64,000 nt of DNA from JBMDXB01 sp048594885 (GCA_048594885.1 JBMDXB010000037.1:4448-68447), one strand, 5' to 3'. Counted from the first letter of the stretch, positions 53,693-63,600 are shown. A program made the numbers and translations. Notes: generated by a model from the sequence alone, not told the origin.

Positions 53693-54000
53693 CAGCAGGT
53701 CCCGAGGTGCTGACGCGCGCCGGCGCGAAGCGTCTGTGGCGTGGGATTGTCGATGAACTGCTCGGCGGCCATCACCTCGCGGCGCACGTAGTGTTCGAGC
53801 TGCCGCAGCATCAGCTCCTGCGCGACGGCTTCGTCGCTGGGGCTCACCGCATACAGGCCCGCCGCGTGCGGCATCGCTTCTTTCGCGATCCGCTCGTCAA
53901 CGCGTTGAGCCTCGATGTCGCGATAGGCGAAGGCGAGGCCCGCCATCATGCCGCCGAACAGAACGACCGCGAGCGCGATCATGAAGAACTCGATCGCCAT
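53692..54000 (-). CDS. Small one-TM protein at head of respiratory operon
   Basis: 102 aa. ATG 54000 follows GGAGGGAA. One N-terminal TM (AIEFFMIALAVVLFGGMMAGLAFAY) then a charged helical domain (RDIEAQRVDERIAKEAMP) and QELMLRQLEHYVRREVMAAEQF. No known domain. First gene of the seven-gene respiratory operon, with TGATG overlap to the cNMP-fold gene. Could be an assembly or regulatory subunit. Confidence 0.7.
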   Translation of the reverse strand: MAIEFFMIALAVVLFGGMMAGLAFAYRDIEAQRVDERIAKEAMPHAAGLYAVSPSDEAVAQELMLRQLEHYVRREVMAAEQFIDNPTPQTLRAGARQHLGTC

Positions 54001-54212
54001 GTGCAGTTCCCTCCGTGTCGCGCGGCGGAATGGAATTCTCATGCCGCGGGGAGCGTGCTCCGAAACCCGCGAATCTCGCGTGTTTTCGCCGTCCGGCAGG
54101 CGGCGCGCGGCGGCCTTTTTGGCAGCCGCGGGAGCCTGATGCAGAAGTCCTTTGTTTGCGGGCGTTACCGTGATATGTCACTTCGGCAGACATCAGCGAA
54201 AGGCAGGCCCTG
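54001..54212. promoter_or_regulatory. Divergent promoter region of respiratory operon and haem-c kinase
   Basis: 212 nt separate the operon start (54000, minus) from the sensor kinase start (54213, plus). Both promoters should lie here. I looked for a sigma54 -24/-12 element (TGGCAC-N5-TTGC). TGGCAG near 54120 lacks a proper -12 partner. No clear site was found. Confidence 0.4.
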
Positions 54213-56081
54213 ATGCCCGAACGGAAGTGGTTCCTCGAGCCACTGGCGCTTCGGCTCTTCGTGCTGGTGGCGGCGCTGGTCCTCGGCGTGCTGCTGCCGG
54301 CCGGCTATTTCGCCGCGAACCAGTACTACCAGTCCGCCCTCGATCTCAAACGCAACGAAACCTACCTGCAGGACAACGTCATCGCCATGGCGCTCGAGTA
54401 CCAGATGCTCGAGAACCGGCGCGATCTGATCCGCCGCATGATCGACGGCTTCTCCAGCACGCCGTCGCTGAAACGGCTGATGCTCGTCGATCACGGCGGC
54501 CGCGTGCGCATGACCAACGATCCGGCGTTCGCCGATCGGGTGTTCGAGCGCGACTCGCCGACCTGCCTCGTCTGCCACAACGTGCCGTCCGCCGAGCGCG
54601 CGACCTCCACGGTGATCGAGATGGCCGGCGGCACCGTGCTGCGCAGCGTCTACCCGCTGCGCAATCAGCCGGCGTGCCACGGCTGCCACAACCCGGCGCT
54701 CACGGTGAACGGCGTGATGATCACCGACACGGACGTCACCGACGTCCGGCGCCGCCTCGAGGCACAGACGAAATGGATGGCCGTCCTCGTCGGCCTCATC
54801 GCCATTGCGCTCCTCACCGGCGTCACGTTCGTCGTCCGCTTCGTCGTGCTGCGCCGGCTCGAGCGCATCGAGGCGACGACCCGCGCGATGACGGAAGGGG
54901 ACTTCTCCCGGCGCGTGGAGGTGAAGGGCACCGACGCCGTCGCGCGGCTCGGGACGGAATTCAACGCGATGGCCGATTCCGTCACCGATCTCCTGTCGCA
55001 GCTCAAGCGCCAGCGGACGCAGCTCGAGAACGTCATGAGCAGCGTTGACGACGGCCTGCTGGTCGTCGATCGGACGTTCACCGTCGTGGCGATCAACAAG
55101 TCGCTGGCCGAACGGATCGGCGATCCGCGCGAGACGCTGCTGTATCGCCGCTGCTGGGAGATCTGGCCGTCGGCCTGCGAGTGCAGCGGCGGCGCCGCCT
55201 GCGATCGCTGCCCGGCGCGCGAGTGCTTCACCACCGGCCGCGTGCACAAGTCGCTGCGCACGCGCTACAGCCGCGACGGCAGCCTGCGCGAGGAAGAGGT
55301 CTACGCCTCGCCGATCGTCGACGGTTCCGGCGAAGTCGAGCAGGTCGTCGAGGTGTGGCGCGACATCACGGAGCGCAAGAGCCGCGAAGCGCGCATGGCG
55401 GAGTTCCAGCGGCTCGTCTCGCTCGGCACGCTGGCCTCGGGCTTCTCGCACGAGATGAACACGCCGCTCGGCACGATGCTCGTCCATCTCGACGACGTGC
55501 GGCGATGCGCGGAAGCGGATTCAGTACCGCTCGACGCCGTGAAGCCGCAGATCGAGATTATCCGCAGCGAGATCCTGCGATGCCGCGACATCACGCAGCA
55601 GTTCCTGCAGCTCTCGCGCGGGCAGTCGGCGCGGCGCGAGCTGCTCGAGATCCCGCACGTTCTGCGATCGACGATCCCCCTCATCGCGCACGTCGCGCGT
55701 GACGCCGGCGTCGCCATCCGCTTCATCGGCGGCGAGGGCTCGCCGGTGTCAATGGCCAACGGCGGCGCCGTGCGGCAGGTGCTGCTCAACATCCTGCTGA
55801 ACGCCGTCCAGGCCAGCGCTGCCGGCAGCGAAGTGCGCGTCGGCTGGCGCACCGACGGCGCCCACTGGATCTCGGTCGCCGACGACGGCGCGGGGATGAC
55901 GCCGGATGTCCGCGAGAAAGTCTTCGAGCCGTTCTTCAGCAACCGTCCGTCCGGGACCGGCCTCGGGCTGTTTGTCTCGCTCAACCTGGCGCGCCAGTGG
56001 GGCGGGGACATCCGCGTCTCGAGCGATCCCGGCCGCGGCTCGACGTTCGAGGTCGCTCTTCCGCTCGCGGAGGCCGCATGA
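54213..56081 (+). CDS. Sensor histidine kinase with periplasmic di-haem-c motif
   Basis: 622 aa. TM1 about 12-33, a periplasmic loop 34-187, TM2 about 188-212, HAMP about 212-265, PAS about 275-390, HisKA with His413 (GFSHEMNTPLG), and HATPase_c (NILLNAVQAS; DDGAGM; GTGLGLFVSLNLARQWGG). The periplasmic loop holds two haem c attachment sites, CLVCH (118-122) and CHGCH (155-159). The PAS domain has six Cys between residues 314 and 338 (CWEIWPSACEC, AACDRC, ECF). It likely senses redox state, oxygen or a ligand through haem outside the membrane. It is divergent from a multihaem respiratory operon and overlaps a sigma54-type regulator. Confidence 0.9.
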   Translation: MPERKWFLEPLALRLFVLVAALVLGVLLPAGYFAANQYYQSALDLKRNETYLQDNVIAMALEYQMLENRRDLIRRMIDGFSSTPSLKRLMLVDHGGRVRMTNDPAFADRVFERDSPTCLVCHNVPSAERATSTVIEMAGGTVLRSVYPLRNQPACHGCHNPALTVNGVMITDTDVTDVRRRLEAQTKWMAVLVGLIAIALLTGVTFVVRFVVLRRLERIEATTRAMTEGDFSRRVEVKGTDAVARLGTEFNAMADSVTDLLSQLKRQRTQLENVMSSVDDGLLVVDRTFTVVAINKSLAERIGDPRETLLYRRCWEIWPSACECSGGAACDRCPARECFTTGRVHKSLRTRYSRDGSLREEEVYASPIVDGSGEVEQVVEVWRDITERKSREARMAEFQRLVSLGTLASGFSHEMNTPLGTMLVHLDDVRRCAEADSVPLDAVKPQIEIIRSEILRCRDITQQFLQLSRGQSARRELLEIPHVLRSTIPLIAHVARDAGVAIRFIGGEGSPVSMANGGAVRQVLLNILLNAVQASAAGSEVRVGWRTDGAHWISVADDGAGMTPDVREKVFEPFFSNRPSGTGLGLFVSLNLARQWGGDIRVSSDPGRGSTFEVALPLAEAA

Positions 56082-57433
56082 CGTTCAACCGTCTTCTGAT
56101 CGTGGACGACGACGACGGGTTTCGCGGCGCGCTGGCTTCCGCGATGAGCGCGCGCGGTTTCGCGGCGTCGCCGGCGCCCGGCGGATGCGCGGCGCTTGCG
56201 TGGCTGGCCAGCAACGAGTGCGACCTCGTGCTGCTCGACCTGAAGATGCCGGACATGTCGGGCCTCGACGTGCTCGATCGGATCCGCGAGCGGTGGACGA
56301 ACGTCGAGGTGATCGTGCTGACGGGACACGGCACTATCGATACGGCCGTCGCGGCGATCCGTCGCGGCGCCTTCCACTTTCTGACGAAGCCGTGCTCGCC
56401 GGACGAAGTCGAGGTCACGCTGCAGAAGGCGATGGAGCGGCGGGCGCTCATCGAGCGGACGAGCGTGCTCCAGCAGGCGCTCGCGCCGCGCGATCTGGCG
56501 GGCACCTTCGTCGGCCGCAGCGCGGAGTTCCAGGAGCTGCTGCGGCTGATCGACCGGATCGCGCGTGTCGATTCGTCGGTGCTCGTGCTCGGCGAGACCG
56601 GCGTCGGCAAGGAGCTGGTCGCCAAGCTGATTCACACGCGCGGCGCCCGCGCCCGGCAGCCGTTCGTGGTCGTCGATTGCAGCAACCTGCACGAAGAGCT
56701 GCTGCAGAGCGAGCTGTTCGGACACGAGAAGGGCGCCTACACCGGCGCGGCCTCGCTGAAGCACGGGCTGTTCGAGGTCGCCGACAAGGGGACGATCTTT
56801 CTCGACGAGATCGGCGACGTGCCGCCCGCCGTGCAGGCCAAGCTGCTGCGCGTCCTCGAAAGCGGCACCTTCCGGCGCCTTGGCGGCACCGCAGAGCTGG
56901 CGGTGAACGTGCGCGTCGTCGCGGCGACGAACCGCAAGCTGTCAGAGCTCGTCGCGCAGGGGAAGTTCCGCGAGGATCTCTTCTACCGGCTGAACACGAT
57001 CCACCTCGACGTGCCGCCGCTGCGCGACCGGCCGGACGACATCGCGTGCCTGGCCGCGCACTTCGTCGAGCGGTTCAACCGCAGGTTCGGCCAGAAGAAG
57101 CAGTTGAGCGGGGAAGCCGTTGCCGCGCTCACCTCCTACTCCTGGCCTGGTAACATCCGGCAGCTCCTCAACGTCGTCGAACAGGTGATGGTGATGGCCG
57201 ACGAAGACACGATCCGTCCGGCGCACCTGCCGGCCATGCTGCGCGCGCCGGGCGCCGCGCCTGTGCCGCGGCCGCCGCTCGACTCGACGATCGTGCCGCT
57301 GCGCGACGTCGAGCGCCAGTACATCGAGTTCGTCATCCGGCAGTTCAACGGCCACCGCGCGAATGCCGCGCGGGCGCTGGGCATCGGGGAACGGAGTCTC
57401 TATCGAAAGCTCGACGAGTTCGGATTGGAGTAA
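56078..57433 (+). CDS. Sigma54-dependent response regulator (NtrC family)
   Basis: 451 aa; ATG 56078 overlaps the kinase stop. Receiver with Asp54 (LVLLDLKMPDMSG) and switch Lys in FLTKP. AAA+ domain with Walker A GETGVGKE (172-179). The sigma54 loop reads GAYTGA (219-224), a Phe-to-Tyr variant of GAFTGA. FLDEIGDVPPAVQAKLLRVLE and NRKLSELVAQGKFREDLFYRL follow. A Fis-type HTH ends it (NGHRANAARALGIGERSLYRKL). It should bind enhancers and activate sigma54 promoters. The likely partner is the haem-c kinase and the likely targets are nearby respiratory genes. Confidence 0.95.
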   Translation: MTFNRLLIVDDDDGFRGALASAMSARGFAASPAPGGCAALAWLASNECDLVLLDLKMPDMSGLDVLDRIRERWTNVEVIVLTGHGTIDTAVAAIRRGAFHFLTKPCSPDEVEVTLQKAMERRALIERTSVLQQALAPRDLAGTFVGRSAEFQELLRLIDRIARVDSSVLVLGETGVGKELVAKLIHTRGARARQPFVVVDCSNLHEELLQSELFGHEKGAYTGAASLKHGLFEVADKGTIFLDEIGDVPPAVQAKLLRVLESGTFRRLGGTAELAVNVRVVAATNRKLSELVAQGKFREDLFYRLNTIHLDVPPLRDRPDDIACLAAHFVERFNRRFGQKKQLSGEAVAALTSYSWPGNIRQLLNVVEQVMVMADEDTIRPAHLPAMLRAPGAAPVPRPPLDSTIVPLRDVERQYIEFVIRQFNGHRANAARALGIGERSLYRKLDEFGLE

Positions 57434-57448
57434 TTCGGAATTGGTCCG

Positions 57449-57533
57449 CAGCGTTTCAACACGGAGGGCACGGAGGACACGGAGCATCCTTGCATGACTT
57501 CGTGCGTTCCGTGTTCTCCGTGTTCGAACGCTG
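57449..57533. repeat. ACGGAGG-type palindrome
   Basis: Arms 57449-57474 and 57508-57533 pair over most of 26 nt. They are built of CACGGAG / CTCCGTG units flanked by CAGCGTT and AACGCTG. Lies between the regulator stop and the GMC gene. Related in style to the ACGAAG palindrome at 12401-12460. Confidence 0.75.
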
Positions 57534-57569
57534 TGTACCACGGTCGCGAGAAAACAGGGGGGAACTGCC

Positions 57570-59219
57570 ATGCTGACCACGAACTGGGAACAGCACAAGA
57601 CCGAATACGACGTCGTCGTCGTCGGCTCCGGATACGGCGGGTCGATCACGGCCGCGCGGCTCGCGGCGGCCACTCACGCAGGCAGGAAGCTGTCGGTCTG
57701 CATTCTCGAGCGCGGGCGTGAGCGCTGGCCCGGCAACCGCAGCTTCCCGGACACGCCGGACGAAGTGGCGTCGGAGTTCCGCAGCGATCTGAACCCCGAC
57801 GGCATGTACGAGTTGCTCATGTATCCCGGGATATCAGTGCTGAAGGGATGCGGCCTGGGCGGGACGTCGCTGATAAACGCCAATGTCGCGGCCGTGCCGG
57901 ACGCCGAGGTCTTCGAGCAGCCGGAGTGGCCGAAGGCCCTGACGCTGGACCATCTGCGCCCCTACTACGATCGCGCGCGCACCATCATTGGCGCGCGGCC
58001 CGACCCGCGGGCCTGGAAGTACCCGAAGGTCCACGCCCTCGACAAACGCGCCCGCGAGCTGGGCATGCGCGCGGTGCCGCTGGATCTTGCGATCAACTTC
58101 ACCGGTACCGGCATCAACGAGTTCGGCATGCCGCAGGCGCCGTGCCGGGGCTGCGGCGACTGCGACACTGGATGCAACAAGCTCGCGAAGCGCGCGCTCT
58201 ACATGAACTACCTGCCGATGGCCCGCAACAACGGAGCGCAGATCTTCACACAGTCGAACGTGGACTGGGTTGCGCGGCTGCCCGGCGGCGGCTGGCGCGT
58301 ATACGGGCGCAACCGCGAAGAGAGCGCGATGGGCGAACGGTTCACGCTCGACGCGCGGAGCGTCATCCTGGCGGCAGGCTCGATTCACTCGACCGAGCTC
58401 CTCCTGCGTTCGCAGGCACACGGGTTGTCCGTGTCGCCGGCGGTCGGCACCCGCTTCAGCGGCAACGGCGACTTCTTCGGCATCGCCTACAACGGCGATT
58501 CACGCACGCTCATCTCCGGCATCGGCAACAACTTCAATGACGAGACCGCGAAAAACCTGCCCGGACCGGCGATCGTCAGCGGCATCCACTACAACGGCGT
58601 ACGTGCGGTGGCGGACCGGTTTCAGGTCGAGGACCTGACCATTCCCAGCGCGTTCGTCGAGGCGTGCCGGCGCGTGTTCCCGACGCTGCCGCGGCAGAGC
58701 GCCAACGGAGACTCGCCCGAACAGCGGACGCGCATCCAGCGCGATCAGAACCTGGCCACGAAAGACGATCTCGACGGTGCGTTCAACCACTCGATGATGT
58801 ACATGGTCATGAGTGCCGACGATGCGTCCGGGCGGATGGTGCTCGATTCAGCCGATCGCGTCAGAGTCGAGTGGGCCGACGCCGGACGGCAGCGCGTGTT
58901 CGCGCAACTCGACGAAGAGCTCCGCCGCCACGCCCAGGCGCTCGGCGCGAGTCACATCGCCAACCCCATGTGGTCGATGTTGAATCTGGGCCAACTGACG
59001 ACGTCCCATCCGCTCGGCGGGTGTCCCGTCGGCGAGGACTACGAGCAAGGCGCCGTCGACGAGTTCGGCCGCGTGTTCAGAGGCGACGGCGGCGTGCACG
59101 ATGGGCTCTTCGTCGCCGACGGCGCCATCGTGCCGCGCCCGCTCGGTGTCAACCCGTTCCTGACGATCAGCGCGCTCGCCGAGCGCATCGCCGAACGAAT
59201 GGTGAATAGTGAATGGTGA
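57570..59219 (+). CDS. GMC-family FAD oxidoreductase (cholesterol-oxidase-like)
   Basis: 549 aa. ATG 57570 follows GGGGGGAA. FAD-binding YDVVVVGSGYGGSITAARLA, ISVLKGCGLGGTSLINANV, RSVILAAGSIHSTELLLRS and C-terminal SHPLGGCPVG with GLFVADGAIVPRPLGVNPFLTI. The substrate loop holds PCRGCGDCDTGCNKLAK (CxxCxxCxxxC), common in cholesterol-oxidase-type GMC proteins. It oxidises an alcohol, possibly a sterol or hopanoid, with oxygen or another acceptor. No signal peptide was seen. The last residues (MVNSEW) and stop lie in a GAATGGTGA repeat. Confidence 0.88.
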   Translation: MLTTNWEQHKTEYDVVVVGSGYGGSITAARLAAATHAGRKLSVCILERGRERWPGNRSFPDTPDEVASEFRSDLNPDGMYELLMYPGISVLKGCGLGGTSLINANVAAVPDAEVFEQPEWPKALTLDHLRPYYDRARTIIGARPDPRAWKYPKVHALDKRARELGMRAVPLDLAINFTGTGINEFGMPQAPCRGCGDCDTGCNKLAKRALYMNYLPMARNNGAQIFTQSNVDWVARLPGGGWRVYGRNREESAMGERFTLDARSVILAAGSIHSTELLLRSQAHGLSVSPAVGTRFSGNGDFFGIAYNGDSRTLISGIGNNFNDETAKNLPGPAIVSGIHYNGVRAVADRFQVEDLTIPSAFVEACRRVFPTLPRQSANGDSPEQRTRIQRDQNLATKDDLDGAFNHSMMYMVMSADDASGRMVLDSADRVRVEWADAGRQRVFAQLDEELRRHAQALGASHIANPMWSMLNLGQLTTSHPLGGCPVGEDYEQGAVDEFGRVFRGDGGVHDGLFVADGAIVPRPLGVNPFLTISALAERIAERMVNSEW

Positions 59220-59233
59220 ATCCTGAATGGTGA
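59197..59233 (+). repeat. GAATGGTGAAT tandem repeat at a gene junction
   Basis: Four degenerate copies of GAATGGTGAAT / GAATAGTGAAT span the GMC stop and the M48 start codon. Related in sequence style to the ATTCAGC element at 2330-2429. Confidence 0.6.
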
Positions 59234-60525
59234 TGCTGCATCTCGCGATCGCGCTGACGGTTGTCACGCTCAGCGCGCAGCCGGATCTCGCGAATCTTCA
59301 GCATCCAGACCCCGCCGTCGTCGGCGTGGAAGCCGCGACCGAGGCGTATCTCGACACGGTGCCGCCCGACAAGCGCGCGCGGTCCGATGCGTACTTCGAG
59401 GGCGGCTACTGGCTGATCCTGTGGCGGTTCCTGTGGGCGTCGCTGGCGGTGCTGGTGCTGCTGCACTTCGGGTTGTCGGCGCGGCTGCGCGATTTCGCCG
59501 AACGGGTGACGCGACGCGTCTTCCTCCAGCCGGGGGTCTACTGGATCGGCTTCAGCCTGTTCACGGCGCTGTTCGCCCTGCCGTTCAACATCTACGCGGA
59601 TTACGTTCGCGAGCACCAGTACGGCCTCTCGACGCTGACCTTCGGCGGGTGGCTGGGTGAGGTCGGGAAGGCGCTCGGTCTCGAGCTGGTGCTCGGCGCG
59701 ATGGGGCTGATGGTGTTCTACGCGGCGCTGCGGCGCGCCGGCCGGAACTGGTGGCTGTGGGGCACTGGCGTGGCGCTCGCGCTCCTGGTGTTCGTGGCGG
59801 CGATCGGGCCGGTGTTCCTCAGCCCGATCTTCAACACCTACCGCCCGCTGCAGGATGCGTCCATCCGCGAGCCAATCCTCAGGGTGGCGCGCGCGAACGG
59901 CATCCAGGCGAACGAGGTGTGGGAGATGGACGCGTCGCGGCAGACGACGAGAATCAGCGCGAACGTCAGCGGCATGCTGGGCACCGAGCGCATCACGCTG
60001 AACGACAACCTGCTGCGGCGGACCTCACGCAGCGGCGTGCTCGCGGTCATGGGGCACGAGATGGGCCACTACGTGCTGAATCACGTCTACGAGCTGATCC
60101 TGTCGTTCGGCGTGCTGATCGCCATCGGGTTCGCCGCCATCGCCCGGCTGTTCCCGGCGCTCGCGGCGCGGTACGCCGCGCGGTGGCGGATTCGCGGCGT
60201 CGCCGATCCGGCGGGGCTGCCGCTCATCGTCCTGTTGTTCGGCGCCTATTTCTTCCTCATCACGCCGCTCACCAACTCGATCGTTCGCAGCAATGAGTAC
60301 GAGGCCGACGTGTTCGGACTGAACGCCGCACGGCAGCCGGAGGGATTCGCGGAAACGGCGCTGCTGCTCGGCGACTACCGCAAGCTGCGCCCGGGGCCGA
60401 TCGAGGAGATCATCTTCTTCGACCACCCCTCCGGCTACACCCGGATCCGGACCGCGATGCGCTGGAAGGCGGAGCACGGGCCTCACGGATCTCCGGAATC
60501 CGGGCTGCCGGGAATCCGCCATTGA
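59227..60525 (+). CDS. M48-family CAAX-type membrane metalloprotease
   Basis: 432 aa; ATG 59227 or 59233. Several TM helices (YWLILWRFLWASLAVLVLLHF; VYWIGFSLFTALFALPFNIYADY; WWLWGTGVALALLVFVAAIG). Zinc motif HEMGH with His277, Glu278 and His281, and third-ligand region SNEYEAD near 355-361. It resembles Ste24 endopeptidases; in bacteria such enzymes take part in membrane-protein quality control. The first codons come from a repeat, so the exact start is uncertain. No ribosome-binding site was seen. Confidence 0.9.
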   Translation: MVMLHLAIALTVVTLSAQPDLANLQHPDPAVVGVEAATEAYLDTVPPDKRARSDAYFEGGYWLILWRFLWASLAVLVLLHFGLSARLRDFAERVTRRVFLQPGVYWIGFSLFTALFALPFNIYADYVREHQYGLSTLTFGGWLGEVGKALGLELVLGAMGLMVFYAALRRAGRNWWLWGTGVALALLVFVAAIGPVFLSPIFNTYRPLQDASIREPILRVARANGIQANEVWEMDASRQTTRISANVSGMLGTERITLNDNLLRRTSRSGVLAVMGHEMGHYVLNHVYELILSFGVLIAIGFAAIARLFPALAARYAARWRIRGVADPAGLPLIVLLFGAYFFLITPLTNSIVRSNEYEADVFGLNAARQPEGFAETALLLGDYRKLRPGPIEEIIFFDHPSGYTRIRTAMRWKAEHGPHGSPESGLPGIRH

Positions 60526-60663
60526 CAGCAACTCGTCCGCAGACCTAGAGTTAAGAGACTCTCCCCATAAAACTGGCAAGAACGGCCGGAGGATTCGTGT
60601 ATTCGAACCCTGCGGCGAAAGTACGACATTGATCTCGGCGAACTTCATTCTGGAGGCGGAATC
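60526..60663 (+). promoter_or_regulatory. Leader region of the TonB receptor gene
   Basis: 138 nt between the M48 stop and the receptor start. GGAGGCGGA (60653-60661) is a strong ribosome-binding site for ATG 60664. An A/T-richer stretch (TAGAGTTAAGAGACTC near 60547) may hold the promoter, but clear boxes were not found. Confidence 0.4.
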
Positions 60664-63600
60664 ATGCAGTTGAGGAAACGGGCGCTTGCGCTCCTCGTGG
60701 CAAGCGCCCTGTCGTGGCCCGTCGCCGCCGTCGCGCAGGAGCAGACGGGCGGCATTCAGGGCGTCGTCAAGGACACCTCGGGCGGCGTGCTGCCGGGCGT
60801 GACGGTCGAAGCCCGCAGTCCCCAGGTCGTCGGCGTGACGACCGTCGTCACGGACGCGCAGGGCGTCTATCGATTCCCGGCGCTGCCGCCGGGAGCTTAT
60901 ACGATCACCGCGACGCTCGAAGGCTTCGCGCCGTCGAAGAACGATGCCGTGGTGGAGCTCGGCAAGCTCCTCACGATCGACATCGCGCTGAAGGTCGCCA
61001 CGGTCACCGAGACGGTGGAGGTCTCGGGCGGATCGCCGCTCATCGACGTCCGGCAGAACGCGACGTTCGCGACCCTGCAGCGCGACCTGATTTCGCGCAT
61101 CCCGAAGGGCCGTGACTTCACCACCATCCTGGCGACCGCCCCCGGCACGAACAACGAGTCGTATGCCGGCGGCACGCAGGTGGACGGCGCCAGCGGCTCC
61201 GAGAACCGGTTCATCATCGACGGCATGGACACCACGGCGATCCGCAGCGGCACGTCGAACAAGACAATGTACTGGGACTTCGTCCAGGAGGTCCAGGTCA
61301 AGTCGTCCGGCTACAACGCCGAGTACGGCGGCGCGACCGGCGGCGTCATCAACGTGCTGAGCAAGTCGGGCAGCAACCGGTACTCCGGAAGCGTCGGCAC
61401 GTACTACACGGGGAACGCGCTGCGCGGCGATATTCGGCCCACCTGGCGTGTCAACCCGTGGACAGACCTCGGCGGCAGCTTCCCCGGCGACCTCGAGCAG
61501 GTCAGGGGGCGCGACAACGATTCGTGGGACAACTGGAATCCGGTCGCGGACTTCGGCGGACCGCTGATGAGGGACAAGTTGTGGTACTACGCGGGCTTTT
61601 CGCAGAACCGCAACGACTACTCGAGGACGCTGAAGTACATCTACTCGGATCCGGTCGGCCTCGAGAAGACGTTCGACTGGTACGACCAGCAGCGGTACCT
61701 GAACTGGAACGGCATGTCGCAGCTCTCGAACAACATCCGGCTGCGCGTCTCCGGCTCGAACCAGTGGAACACGACCCGCGGGACGGCCCCGCCCGTCCAG
61801 TATCAGGGATCCACGTTCCAGGGGTTCACGGGCGCGCGGGCCGTGCTGAACGGCCAGAGCACCGACGGCGGCTGGACGAGCTCGACCTATTACACGGATC
61901 CGCAGAAGTTCCGCGAGAACTACGAGCTGGTGGGCGACGACTACACGAACCAGATGTTCTCCGGGAACCTCGACTGGATCGTCAAGCCGACGTTCTTCAT
62001 CAACATGACGGCCGGCTCGCTGACCTACGACACGACGCAGCCGCCGGAGTTCGCGGCGCAGACGCCGCGCATCTACTACGCGTCGTCCAACACCACGTAC
62101 CTGCCGGGCGTCATTCCCGACAGCATCCGGCATGCGTCCGGGTGGTATGACGTTGACCGCAGCAACAGCCTCTCGGCGCGCCAGTACTATCAGCGGCTGT
62201 TCACGAATGTGAACGGCACGTGGTACCAGCAGGCGGGCGGACAGCACACCGTCAAGGCGGGCGTGCGGTTCGAGCGGATCAACAACGAGATGAACACCGG
62301 CTACCAGTACCCGATCTTCAGCATCTACTGGAACTCGACGCGGACGACCGCGGACGGCCGGCGCATGCGCGGCGACTACGGCTACTGGCGCGCGCGGACC
62401 TACGGCACGTTCGGCGAGGCGCACTCGAACAACTGGTCGCTCTGGCTGCAGGACAGCTGGACGATCAAGAACAAGCTGACAATCAACGCCGGCGTCCGCA
62501 CTGAGCAGGAAGAAGTGCCGAGCTATTCGGGCGGCGCGGGGATCAAGTTCGGCTTTGCCGACAAGGTCGCGCCGCGCGTCGGCTTCGCCTACGACGTCAA
62601 GGGCGACGGCAAGTGGAAGGCGTACGGCAGCTACGGCTGGTTCTACGACATGATGAAGCTGTCGCTCCCGATCTCGTCCTTCGGCGGCGACAAGTGGAAG
62701 GACTGGTACTTCACGCTCGATTCGTTCGACCTGAGCCAGATCAAGTGCAACCCGCCGACGTCGTCCGATAGCGGCAACTGCGGCCCGGGCACGCTCATCG
62801 AGTCGATCGACTACCGGTTCAACTCCAGCATCGCCGATCCGCGCCTCTCCGAGTATTTCGGCGGGAAGCCGCAGAACACGATCGATCCGGACATGAAGCC
62901 GTACAAGACGGACGCGCTCGAGTTCGGCCTCGACCGTGAGTTGAACAGCACGATGTCGGTGGGCGTCCGCTACATCCGCAAGCGGCTGATTTACGCCGTC
63001 GAGGACGTCGGCGTGCAGTTGAAGCCGAACGCCACCAACCCGAGTGGCATCGAGGTGTACTTCATCTCGAACCCGGGCTACGGCGTGACGCAGGTGCTGA
63101 ATCCGAACTTCCCGGACTTCAAGACGCCGCGCGCGCAGCGCGACTACGACAGCGTGGAGCTCCGGCTCCGCAAGCGCCTGTCGCAGAACTGGTCGGCCAA
63201 CGCGAGCTACCTGTGGAGCCGCCTCTATGGCAACTTCTCGGGTCTTGCGAGCTCCGACGAATCGGGCCGCACGGACCCGAACGTCAGCCGCTACTTCGAC
63301 GCGCCGTATATGAGCTGGAACGCGCAGGGGCAGCCGAACCTCGGCCCGCTCTACACGGACCGCCCGCACCAGGGGAAGATCCAGGCCACCTACGACTTCA
63401 ACTTCGGCACGGTGGTCGGCCTGAACGCGGTGTTCCAGAGCGGCATGCCGGTCGGCGCGCTGGTCAGCTGGCAGGGCTACCCGGTGTTCATCAGCACGCG
63501 CGACAGCCTGGGACGCACGCCGTTCCAGCAGCGCTACGACCTGAACATCGAGCACAACATCAAGTTCGGCAGCCGCTGGATCAACCTGGGGGTCAACATC

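Noticed and set aside
54110..54150. TGGCAG...GC as a sigma54 -24/-12 promoter for the haem-c kinase
   Set aside because: Spacing is one base too long and the TTGC element is missing.
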